Source: Streptomyces speibonae (GTDB lineage: Bacteria > Actinomycetota > Actinomycetes > Streptomycetales > Streptomycetaceae). From it: a DNA stretch of 10,045 nt. Position numbers and translations under genes: made by a program. Location: the NCBI GenBank assembly GCA_000715605.1, contig KL568533.1, forward strand, positions 30,202 through 40,246, given 5' to 3'. Shown piece after piece: positions 1 through 5,049 of this stretch. The notes beneath the pieces are model-generated. The model was given only the letters and a program-made list of their open reading frames with translations, did no database searches and was not told the DNA's origin. Position 1 is the stretch's first letter. Every line of letters starts with the position of its first letter.

Positions 1-2
1 CC

Positions 3-116
3 GAGGTCGCGGACGTCATCGCGGAGACGCTCAAGCCGTCCTACGACGTCGAGGCGCTCCGGGCCCGGGTGACGGCCCTCGCCGGGAAGCACCCGCTCTA
101 CCCCGGTCTGACATAG
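3..116 (+). CDS. glyA: Serine hydroxymethyltransferase, C-terminal end (partial)
   Basis: The first 37 codons of the window are an open frame ending in TAG. They read EVADVIAETLKPSYDVEALR, then a further 17 residues ending HPLYPGLT. This tail matches what I recall of actinobacterial serine hydroxymethyltransferases: an ADVIAETL helix, then a basic segment and a HPLYPGL end. The family is a cytoplasmic PLP enzyme that interconverts serine and glycine while passing a one-carbon unit to tetrahydrofolate. All catalytic residues lie outside the window, so the call rests on the tail and on the next gene being serine ammonia-lyase. In Streptomyces glyA commonly sits downstream of glycine-cleavage genes and upstream of sdaA. 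That context is from memory. The frame has no break in the visible part. Confidence 0.8.
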   Translation, partial: EVADVIAETLKPSYDVEALRARVTALAGKHPLYPGLT

Positions 117-119
117 TTT

Positions 120-137
120 CGTACGCTTTTTTGTACG
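120..137. repeat. Short inverted repeat with a T6 loop downstream of glyA
   Basis: CGTAC (120-124) and GTACG (133-137) form a perfect five-base inverted repeat around an eight-base loop that includes six consecutive T. It starts four bases after the glyA stop. The T-rich stretch is striking in such GC-rich DNA. TTGTAC (131-136) could also serve as a -35 element for sdaA, but I see no convincing -10 at the right distance. The role is undecided: a weak hairpin, an operator, or part of a promoter. Confidence 0.35.
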
Positions 138-143
138 GACATC

Positions 144-184
144 CGGGGCATCGCGCACACTGGGTCGGTGAGCGCGGTGCCCCG
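144..184 (+). terminator. Strong 18-pair hairpin between glyA and sdaA (terminator or attenuator)
   Basis: Bases 144-162 pair with 166-184 around the triloop GGT. There are 16 Watson-Crick and two G-U pairs, with one A-A mismatch (157/171). The outer arm begins CGGGGCA and closes TGCCCCG. It lies 27 bases after the glyA stop and has no U tract, which is common for Streptomyces terminators. The simplest reading is termination of the glyA transcript. If sdaA is transcribed from upstream of 144, the same hairpin sits inside the sdaA leader and could attenuate it. Confidence 0.65.
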
Positions 185-198
185 CACCATGAACCGCA

Positions 199-218
199 GG
201 CGGACAGCGTCGTCCGCC
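199..218 (+). promoter_or_regulatory. Leader hairpin just upstream of the sdaA ribosome binding site
   Basis: GGCGGAC (199-205) and GTCCGCC (212-218) are perfect seven-base complements with a six-base loop. The stem ends eight bases before the AGGAG Shine-Dalgarno of sdaA (227-231). It may affect ribosome access, or be the second half of a two-hairpin leader with 144-184. The structure is visible in the sequence; any regulatory role is inference. Confidence 0.5.
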
Positions 219-237
219 GAACCCTTAGGAGTCCCCC

Positions 238-1605
238 GTGGCCATCTCGGTCTTCGATCTCTTCTCGATCGGCATCGGCCCGTCCAGTTCGCACACGGTC
301 GGCCCGATGCGGGCGGCCCGGATGTTCGCCCGGCGGCTGCGCAACGAGGACCTGCTGGACCGGGTCGCCTCGGTGCGGGCGGAGCTGTACGGCTCGCTGG
401 GCGCCACCGGGCACGGCCACGGCACGCCGAAGGCGGTGCTGCTCGGCCTGGAGGGCGACTCACCGCGCACGGTGGACGTGGAGTCCGCCGACGAGCGGGT
501 GGAGAAGATCAAGGACGGCGGCCGGATCCGGCTGCTCGGCGAGCACGAGATCGCGTTCTCCTTCGACGACGACATGGTGCTCCACCGCCGCAAGTCGCTT
601 CCCTACCACGCCAACGGGATGACGCTGTGGGCGTACGACGCGTCCGGGGCGGAGGTGCTGAGCCGGACGTACTACTCGGTGGGCGGCGGGTTCGTCGTCG
701 ACGAGGAGGCGGTGGGCGCCGACCGCATCAAGCTCGACGACACCGTCCTGAAGTACCCCTTCCGCACGGGCGACGAGCTGCTGCGCCGCACCGAGGAGAC
801 CGGTCTGTCGATCTCCGCCCTGATGCTGGAGAACGAGCGCGCCTGGCGCTCCGAGGAGGAGATCCGCGCGGGGCTCCTCGAGATCTGGCGCGTGATGCAG
901 GCGTGCGTGGAGCGCGGCATGACCCGTGAGGGCATCCTGCCGGGGGGTCTGAAGGTCCGCCGCCGTGCCGCGAACACCGCCCGCAAGCTGCGCTCGGAGG
1001 GCGATCCGCAGGCGCTGGCCATGGAGTGGATCACCCTCTACGCGATGGCCGTGAACGAGGAGAACGCGGCCGGCGGCCGGGTCGTCACGGCGCCCACCAA
1101 CGGCGCGGCCGGCATCATCCCGGCCGTCCTGCACTACTACATGAACTTCGTGCCCGGCGCCGACGAGGAGGGCGTGGTCCGCTTCCTGCTCGCCGCGGGC
1201 GCCATCGGCATGCTCTTCAAGGAGAACGCCTCCATCTCCGGCGCCGAGGTCGGCTGCCAGGGCGAGGTCGGCTCCGCCTGCTCGATGGCGGCGGGTGCCC
1301 TCGCGGAGGTGCTGGGCGGATCACCGGAGCAGGTGGAGAACGCCGCCGAGATCGGCATGGAGCACAACCTCGGTCTGACCTGCGACCCGGTCGGCGGCCT
1401 GGTGCAGATCCCGTGCATCGAGCGCAACGGCATGGCCGCGGTGAAGGCGGTCACCGCGGCGCGGATGGCGATGCGCGGCGACGGCTCCCACAAGGTCTCC
1501 CTGGACAAGGTCATCAAGACGATGAAGGAGACCGGCGCGGACATGTCGGTCAAGTACAAGGAAACGGCCCGCGGCGGTCTCGCGGTGAACATCATCGAAT
1601 GCTGA
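238..1605 (+). CDS. sdaA: L-serine ammonia-lyase, iron-sulfur dependent, single-chain
   Basis: This 455-residue cytoplasmic enzyme deaminates L-serine to pyruvate and ammonia using a [4Fe-4S] cluster. The start is GTG, six bases after AGGAG (227-231). The N-terminal SDH-beta-type domain (about residues 3-158) opens with [14 protein letters not shown]. The catalytic SDH-alpha-type domain (about 185-450) carries [15 protein letters not shown] and the cluster cysteines C340, C382 and C393, in [15 protein letters not shown] and QIPCIERN. C348 is a further cysteine nearby. The last residue is Cys455. In the Legionella type-2 enzyme, as I recall, the C-terminal Cys folds back as the fourth cluster ligand and an intrinsic competitive inhibitor, so that feature appears conserved. 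Length is normal for fused alpha/beta bacterial enzymes. It lies downstream of glyA, so it would drain serine made from glycine. No defect is seen. Confidence 0.97.
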   Translation: MAISVFDLFSIGIGPSSSHTVGPMRAARMFARRLRNEDLLDRVASVRAELYGSLGATGHGHGTPKAVLLGLEGDSPRTVDVESADERVEKIKDGGRIRLLGEHEIAFSFDDDMVLHRRKSLPYHANGMTLWAYDASGAEVLSRTYYSVGGGFVVDEEAVGADRIKLDDTVLKYPFRTGDELLRRTEETGLSISALMLENERAWRSEEEIRAGLLEIWRVMQACVERGMTREGILPGGLKVRRRAANTARKLRSEGDPQALAMEWITLYAMAVNEENAAGGRVVTAPTNGAAGIIPAVLHYYMNFVPGADEEGVVRFLLAAGAIGMLFKENASISGAEVGCQGEVGSACSMAAGALAEVLGGSPEQVENAAEIGMEHNLGLTCDPVGGLVQIPCIERNGMAAVKAVTAARMAMRGDGSHKVSLDKVIKTMKETGADMSVKYKETARGGLAVNIIEC

Positions 1606-1615
1606 ACCGCGTTTT

Positions 1616-1634
1616 GCGTCAACACGGTTGATGC
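1616..1634 (+). terminator. Possible sdaA terminator hairpin
   Basis: Bases 1616-1623 pair with 1627-1634 around the triloop ACG: seven Watson-Crick pairs and one G-T(U) pair, with TCAAC/GTTGA at the centre. It begins 11 bases after the sdaA stop. There is no U tract. The same 80-base spacer must also hold any promoter for the GH25 gene; I could not identify one convincingly, though GGGGAATAAG (1635-1644) is the most A/T-rich candidate for a -10 region. Confidence 0.45.
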
Positions 1635-1685
1635 GGGGAATAAGACAACTCCCGTTCCCCCCACGGCACTACACGGGAGACCCGC

Positions 1686-2243
1686 ATGCTGCGTGGCATC
1701 GACGTGAGCTCGTACCAGTCGTCCTCGTACGACACCGACGGCCTCTCGTTCGTCTTCGTCAAGGCGACGGAAGGCCGTACCTATGTGAACCCCAAACTCA
1801 GCGCCCAGACCAGGACCGGCAGGGAGGCCGGTCTGGTGGTCGGGTTCTACCACTTCCTCTGGCCGGGAAACCTCACCGCACAGGCCGAGTACTTCGTGAG
1901 CAAGGCGCCGGAGAAACGAGGTGACATCCTCGCGGTCGACTGGGAGACGACGGGCGCGGGATCGCGTGCGAGCAACGCCGAGAAGGACCGCTTCATCCGC
2001 AAGGTGAAGGAGCTGCGTCCGAACAACAGAGTCATTCTGTATTGCAACAGGAATTTCTGGCTGAACGTCGATACGACGTCCTACGCCGGCGACGGTCTCT
2101 GGATCGCCGACTACGTCACCGCAGGGAAACCCCGCATCCAGGCGAAGTGGCGCTTCCACCAGTACACCGACGACCCGCTGGACAAGAACGTCGCGGACTT
2201 CTCCAGCAGGTCGGCGCTGCGACAGTGGGCCGAGAAGGCCTAG
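1686..2243 (+). CDS. GH25 lysozyme-like muramidase without signal peptide
   Basis: This 185-residue protein is essentially a bare glycoside hydrolase family 25 domain, the fold that cleaves the MurNAc-GlcNAc bond of peptidoglycan. GH25 landmarks are in order: GIDVSSYQ with D6, FVFVKATEG (22-30), GFYHF (53-57), the catalytic-type acidic pair in AVDWE (D85 and E87), WIADY (139-143), HQYT (158-161) and NVADFS with D171. The ATG start has GGGAGA five bases upstream, and no other in-frame start lies between it and sdaA. There is no signal peptide, membrane segment or cell-wall-binding repeat, which is odd for an enzyme whose substrate is outside the membrane. Codons AAC AAC AGA GTC ATT CTG TAT TGC AAC AGG AAT (2022-2054) are A/T-rich and include rare Streptomyces codons, hinting at a separate history. 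The 3' end overlaps the convergent EF-hand gene by four bases. Confidence 0.88.
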   Translation: MLRGIDVSSYQSSSYDTDGLSFVFVKATEGRTYVNPKLSAQTRTGREAGLVVGFYHFLWPGNLTAQAEYFVSKAPEKRGDILAVDWETTGAGSRASNAEKDRFIRKVKELRPNNRVILYCNRNFWLNVDTTSYAGDGLWIADYVTAGKPRIQAKWRFHQYTDDPLDKNVADFSSRSALRQWAEKA

Positions 2244-2464
2244 GCCCGCTCCTCCTTGTCCAGGTGGGCCCAGAACTCGTCGAACGAAAGGACCTTGTCG
2301 CCGTTCAGGTCGCGGGACTTGATCAGGGCCTCGGCGACCGCCTCGGTGACGTTCCAGTCCCCGCCCTGGGCCAGCGCGGTCTTGAACTCGGCAGCGGTGA
2401 TGAACCCGTCCCCGTCCGTGTCGATCCGCTCGAACTGCTTGCGCGCTTCCTCGATGTCCGCCAC
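2240..2464 (-). CDS. Small calcium-binding protein with two EF-hands
   Basis: A 74-residue acidic, soluble protein with two EF-hand helix-loop-helix units and nothing else. Loop 1 (residues 15-26, DTDGDGFITAAE) is a canonical calcium loop with Asp at 1, 3 and 5, Gly at 6, Ile at 8 and Glu at 12. Loop 2 (52-63, DLNGDKVLSFDE) keeps Asp1, Asn3, Asp5, Ser9 and Glu12 but has Lys at position 6 in place of Gly, which may alter its geometry or affinity. Small EF-hand proteins of this kind (the Cab proteins) are known from Streptomyces and some affect aerial growth; I cannot say which one this matches. The start is GTG, with GAGGGG (2472-2477 on this strand) seven bases upstream. It lies 48 bases downstream of the merR stop on the same strand, so co-transcription is possible. 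It converges on the GH25 gene. Confidence 0.9.
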   Translation of the reverse strand: MADIEEARKQFERIDTDGDGFITAAEFKTALAQGGDWNVTEAVAEALIKSRDLNGDKVLSFDEFWAHLDKEERA

Positions 2465-2497
2465 CGGTCCGCCCCTCGTCTTGTGCTGTGCGTCCTA

Positions 2498-2511
2498 CTG
2501 ACGCAGGTCAG
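2498..2511 (-). terminator. Small inverted repeat after the MerR gene
   Basis: CTGAC (2498-2502) and GTCAG (2507-2511) form a perfect five-base stem with a four-base loop, starting one base past the merR stop codon. It is short and has no U tract, so read-through into the EF-hand gene is likely. It could instead be a processing site or operator for the EF-hand gene. No clear promoter is visible in the 48-base spacer. Confidence 0.3.
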
Positions 2512-2512
2512 A

Positions 2513-3427
2513 TTATCGGGCCAGCTGGGACCGCAGTGCGGCGACCACCCACCCGAACTCCTTCTCGTAGGAGGACGGGGGCTCCAGGCCGTTCACGATC
2601 GCGGACAGCTCGCGGTACCGGGCCAGACGGACGTCGGTCGCCGACGCGAGGCGTTCCAGTACGGCGGCCGGGTCGGCGTCGCCGATCAGTTCGCGCAGTA
2701 CGGCCTCGGCGCGCGGGGTGCCCGGGTCGACGCCGTCCTTGAGGGCGCCGCCCGCGAGCCGGATCAGGCGGCTCATGAACCACAGGGAGCTGCCGGTGGG
2801 GACGTCGGGCCCCCGGTCCGCGGCGTTGAACTCGATCATCCTGCGCATCGTGGCCCGGAACTCCGGGTCCTGGATGAGCTCGGCCAGTTCCACCCAGGCG
2901 TCCACCTGTTCCGGGGTGGGGTCGTCGGGCAGGTCGGCCGCGGCGAAGCGCAGGCGCTGCCGGATGTCGGGGTCCGCGGTGTCGATGCCCTCGAAGACCT
3001 CTGCCATGAAGTCGTCCAGGATGCGCCGGCGCTCGGCGGCGGACAGTCGGGCCAGTTTGTTCATGAGTGCCGTCTCCTCGGCGGTCGAGCCTCGTCGTGC
3101 CACGGTCGACAGCACCGCGCGGGTCACCTTCAGGGAGCGGATCTGCGCGTCCAGCGCGGCCACGTGCGCCGCCGCGACCTGCGCCACCGTGGTCTCCCCG
3201 GTCAGCACCCGGCGTACGTCGTCCAGGCCGAGACCCAGTTCGCGCAGGGTGCGGACCAGTTCCAGGCGGGCGACGGAGCCGGCGTCGTAGAGCCGGTAGC
3301 CGCCCGTGGAGCGGGCCACCGGCGGCAGGGCGCCCTCGTCGGACCAGTAGCGGATGGTGCGCACGGACAGGCCGGTGGTCCGGGCGAGCTCGCCGATGGT
3401 GAGAAGTCCGGTGCCGTCGTCGATCAT
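2513..3427 (-). CDS. MerR-family transcriptional regulator
   Basis: A 304-residue cytoplasmic DNA-binding protein. The N terminus is a clear MerR helix-turn-helix: LLTIGELARTTGLSVRTIRYW (8-28), then EGALPP and the wing STGGYRLYD, then a helix with LRELGLGLDDVRRVL. The dimerisation helix follows (about 80-115). The remaining 190 or so residues are largely helical and I do not recognise them: no TipAS-type domain, no GyrI-like domain and no metal-binding cysteine cluster. The effector is therefore unknown. The ATG at 3425-3427 is the natural start because the HTH begins within ten residues of it. It has no Shine-Dalgarno; instead a -10-like CAGACT ends seven bases upstream, suggesting a leaderless mRNA. 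The open frame continues upstream through the antisense of the GNAT gene but is low-complexity shadow there. The divergent GNAT gene is the obvious candidate target, along with itself. Confidence 0.9.
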   Translation of the reverse strand: MIDDGTGLLTIGELARTTGLSVRTIRYWSDEGALPPVARSTGGYRLYDAGSVARLELVRTLRELGLGLDDVRRVLTGETTVAQVAAAHVAALDAQIRSLKVTRAVLSTVARRGSTAEETALMNKLARLSAAERRRILDDFMAEVFEGIDTADPDIRQRLRFAAADLPDDPTPEQVDAWVELAELIQDPEFRATMRRMIEFNAADRGPDVPTGSSLWFMSRLIRLAGGALKDGVDPGTPRAEAVLRELIGDADPAAVLERLASATDVRLARYRELSAIVNGLEPPSSYEKEFGWVVAALRSQLAR

Positions 3428-3433
3428 GTCTGG

Positions 3434-3465
3434 GAGTCTGGGCCTTCCAGTGGGTGGAGACTCAA
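3434..3465 (-). promoter_or_regulatory. MerR-type promoter/operator with 19-base spacer
   Basis: Read on the minus strand: TTGAGT (3460-3465), a 19-base spacer, then CAGACT (3435-3440), with the merR ATG seven bases further on. A 19-base spacer is the hallmark of promoters that MerR proteins activate by DNA distortion. The spacer contains an imperfect TCCA/TGGA dyad (3446-3449, 3455-3458), and an outer perfect repeat GAGTCT/AGACTC (3434-3439, 3458-3463) spans both hexamers. The -35 overlaps the GNAT Shine-Dalgarno (3464-3469). The sequence is clear; autoregulation is inferred from family behaviour. Confidence 0.55.
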
Positions 3466-3476
3466 GGAGCGGCTCG

Positions 3477-4130
3477 GTGGCGGACAGTGGCTCGGGCACG
3501 GAGACGGACACGCTGCGGGACATTCTCGACGCGGCGGCGCGCGGTGTCTTCCCGGCGGCGGACGGAGGGACGACGGTGGTGCCCCAGCCCTCCGCCCGGG
3601 ACGCGGGGGTGCTGGCGTTCACCGCGCACTCCGTCGTCTTCACCGACGAGGATCCGGCGTGGGTGCGGCGAACGCTGGCCGCGCTCGACTGCGACGCGCT
3701 GGCCGCCACGATGAACGCGCGGTTCCTGGCCGCGTTCATGGAGCGTACGGGGCGGCGGACGGACACGATCGATGTCATGACGGTGGCGCCGGGGCTCGGG
3801 TCCGCCGACGCTCCGTTGCTCGCTCTCGAGGAGATCGATGATCCCGGGCATCCGCGGGTGGTGAGTGCGCGGCGGCGGCGGGACGACGTGCGGGTGTGGG
3901 TGGTGGAGGGGGGCCAGGGCGTTCTGGTGCTGGGGCGGGGTGTGGCGGGGCGGCTGGAGGTCGCGGTGGAGATGGCGGAGGGGGCGCGGAATCGGGGGGT
4001 GGGGCGGGAGCTGGCACGGGCGGCGCGGGAGCTGGCGGGGGGTGAGGCGGTGTGGGCGCAGGTCTCTCCGGGGAATGCGCGGAGTTTGCGGGCGTTCCTG
4101 GGGGCGGAGGCGTTGTTCCTGCCGGAGTGA
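3477..4130 (+). CDS. GNAT-like N-acetyltransferase domain protein
   Basis: A 217-residue soluble protein. The C-terminal part looks like the acetyl-CoA-binding core of a GNAT enzyme: a beta strand (RLEVAVEMAE), the pyrophosphate-loop motif R171-N-R-G-V-G176 followed by the helix GRELARAARELA, and then QVSPGNARSLRAFLGA, typical of the NxxSxR/AF region. The first 130 or so residues are less conserved-looking and I cannot name a substrate. I chose GTG at 3477 because AAGGAG (3464-3469) sits seven bases upstream; in-frame ATGs further left (3354, 3426) lie inside or at the edge of merR and lack a ribosome site. The gene is divergent from merR, so it may be under its control. The last third is extremely G-rich on the coding strand, with many GGG and CGG codons. 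A non-catalytic GNAT-fold protein is possible. Confidence 0.8.
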   Translation: MADSGSGTETDTLRDILDAAARGVFPAADGGTTVVPQPSARDAGVLAFTAHSVVFTDEDPAWVRRTLAALDCDALAATMNARFLAAFMERTGRRTDTIDVMTVAPGLGSADAPLLALEEIDDPGHPRVVSARRRRDDVRVWVVEGGQGVLVLGRGVAGRLEVAVEMAEGARNRGVGRELARAARELAGGEAVWAQVSPGNARSLRAFLGAEALFLPE

Positions 4131-4178
4131 GGCGGGGGGGTGTTGCACGGCTCAGCTTGCTCACCTGGGCCGGAGAGT

Positions 4179-4217
4179 GGTGCGCAGCCCGGCGTTTGCG
4201 GGGTGCCCCTGCGCCCC
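4179..4217. terminator. Nested hairpin in the convergent GNAT/HATPase spacer
   Basis: GGTGCGCAG (4179-4187) pairs with CTGCGCCCC (4209-4217) except for one mismatch. Inside it, CCCGGC (4188-4193) and GCGGGG (4198-4203) form a second stem with one G-G mismatch around GTTT. The dyad can fold from either strand, so it is a plausible bidirectional terminator for the two convergent genes. Confidence 0.5.
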
Positions 4218-4244
4218 CTCCCCATCGCCCCAGCGGCACGACTG

Positions 4245-4261
4245 CCCGCAGCTATCGCGGG
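4245..4261 (-). terminator. Hairpin directly after the HATPase stop codon
   Basis: CCCGC (4245-4249) and GCGGG (4257-4261) form a perfect five-base stem with a seven-base loop. It abuts the TGA of the minus-strand HATPase gene (4262-4264) with no gap, so it is well placed as that gene's terminator. It has no U tract. Confidence 0.5.
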
Positions 4262-4924
4262 TCAGCGGTCTGTTGTGCGGATTTCGAACCAGGTGGTTTT
4301 GCCCCGGGGGAGGAGGTCGACGCCCCAGCGGTCGGCGAGTTTGTCGACGAGGAAGAGGCCCCGGCCGCTGATGTCGAGGTCCTGGACCGGCATGAGGCAG
4401 GGCAGGCCCCGGGAGGGATCGCGCACCTCGATACGGATCCAGCCGCGCCGGTGGCGCATCCGGAGTCCGAAGACCCGGGCCCCGGTGTGGCGCACGGCGT
4501 TGCCGACGAGTTCGGAGACGAGCAGGACGGCGTCCTCGGTGGTCCTGGCGTTCAGTCCCCAGTGGCGCAGGACGACGATCTGGACGAGCCGGCGTGCGGT
4601 GGCGGCGGACTCGGGACGGGACGGCAGCGGAACCTCCGCCTCCGTGGGGTCGCCGAACAACTCCAGTGCTTTGAGGGCGCGTTCGTCCTCGACCGTCGGC
4701 GACCAGCGCGACGCGGTCGCGCGTCCGTCTCCCCGCGGCTGTTCCCTGCCATCCAGCCCCGCCATGACCCCATCATGGCCGTCCGAGGGGCCCTCCGGGG
4801 CCGTTCCGGGGGAATACGCCCCCTGTGCGCCCCCCTCCGGCACTGGGCCACCGGCATATGCGGGCGGCACTTCGGGGTCGCCGAAAGCCCGTCCTACCTG
4901 CGGAAACGGCTCGCTCTCAGGCAA
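4262..4924 (-). CDS. HATPase_c-fold ATP-binding regulator (anti-sigma-factor-like)
   Basis: A 220-residue protein with a GHKL/HATPase domain at about residues 100-216 and no histidine-phosphorylation or membrane domain. The ATP-binding landmarks are the N-box SELVGNAVRHTG (E138, N142), the G1-like EVRDPS (D169) and the G2-like DISGRGLFLVDKLADRW (G187, G189). Streptomyces encodes dozens of such RsbW/SpoIIAB-like proteins, which as a family bind sigma factors or anti-anti-sigma partners; no partner gene is adjacent here. The N-terminal 75 residues are Gly/Pro-rich and probably disordered. The start is uncertain. TTG at 4922-4924 has a good GAGGGAG eight bases upstream (4933-4939). ATG at 4763-4765 would give a 167-residue protein but has only a poor GGGG three bases away. 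I favour TTG. Two hairpins follow the stop. Confidence 0.85.
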   Translation of the reverse strand: MPESEPFPQVGRAFGDPEVPPAYAGGPVPEGGAQGAYSPGTAPEGPSDGHDGVMAGLDGREQPRGDGRATASRWSPTVEDERALKALELFGDPTEAEVPLPSRPESAATARRLVQIVVLRHWGLNARTTEDAVLLVSELVGNAVRHTGARVFGLRMRHRRGWIRIEVRDPSRGLPCLMPVQDLDISGRGLFLVDKLADRWGVDLLPRGKTTWFEIRTTDR

Positions 4925-4948
4925 TCGACGGGCTCCCTCGACACGAAC

Positions 4949-4977
4949 GGCTTAAGGGTGTACCCAGACTCCCACAA
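4949..4977 (-). promoter_or_regulatory. Possible promoter for the HATPase gene
   Basis: On the minus strand, TTGTGG (4972-4977) and TAAGCC (4949-4954) are separated by 17 bases and lie about 25 bases before the TTG start. Both hexamers match the housekeeping consensus only partly. A GGGT-GT-ACCC dyad (4956-4965) lies in the spacer and could be an operator. If this promoter is real, it favours the TTG start over the downstream ATG. Confidence 0.3.
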
Positions 4978-5049
4978 TCCGCCCCATCGAGGGACCCGGA
5001 TCAGACATCGCGTCAATTGCAAGACGTACGTGAGGTTTTCACACGACCG

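Larger units (their letters stand above)
4141..4261. repeat. Candidate dispersed Streptomyces intergenic element
   Basis: Almost the whole GNAT/HATPase spacer is structured non-coding DNA. Parts of it, notably CGGCACGACTGCCCGCAGCT and GTTTGCGGGGTGCCCC, resemble strings I associate with repeated intergenic sequences in Streptomyces genomes. That resemblance is memory, not a search. The window holds only one copy, so the repeat status is unproven. Confidence 0.35.

Noticed and set aside
117..237. Glycine riboswitch upstream of sdaA
   Set aside because: The spacer is too short for the usual tandem form and I do not see the conserved glycine aptamer core; the pairs found are simple hairpins.
1686..2464. 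Prophage lysis cassette
   Set aside because: The GH25 gene stands alone: no holin, spanin, integrase or structural phage genes nearby, and the EF-hand protein is a typical Streptomyces chromosomal gene.
3354..3476. Earlier ATG starts (3354, 3426) for the GNAT gene
   Set aside because: They lie within or against the merR start and have no ribosome site, whereas GTG 3477 has AAGGAG at ideal spacing.
2042..3841. A 599-codon open frame on the plus strand across the EF-hand, MerR and GNAT region
   Set aside because: It is antisense to two well-supported genes and out of frame with a third, with composition typical of GC-rich shadow frames.
2513..4130. MerR/GNAT as a toxin-antitoxin module
   Set aside because: GNAT toxins normally pair with a short ribbon-helix-helix antitoxin in one operon. 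Here a 304-residue MerR protein is divergent from a longer GNAT protein.
3428..4225. N-terminal extension of the MerR protein upstream of 3427
   Set aside because: The extension is antisense to the GNAT gene, low in complexity, and would place the HTH hundreds of residues into the protein, unlike any MerR regulator.
5024..5042. ACGTACGT palindrome and GTGA/TCAC dyad after the crotonase stop
   Set aside because: Stems of four bases are too short to call a terminator or operator without supporting comparison.
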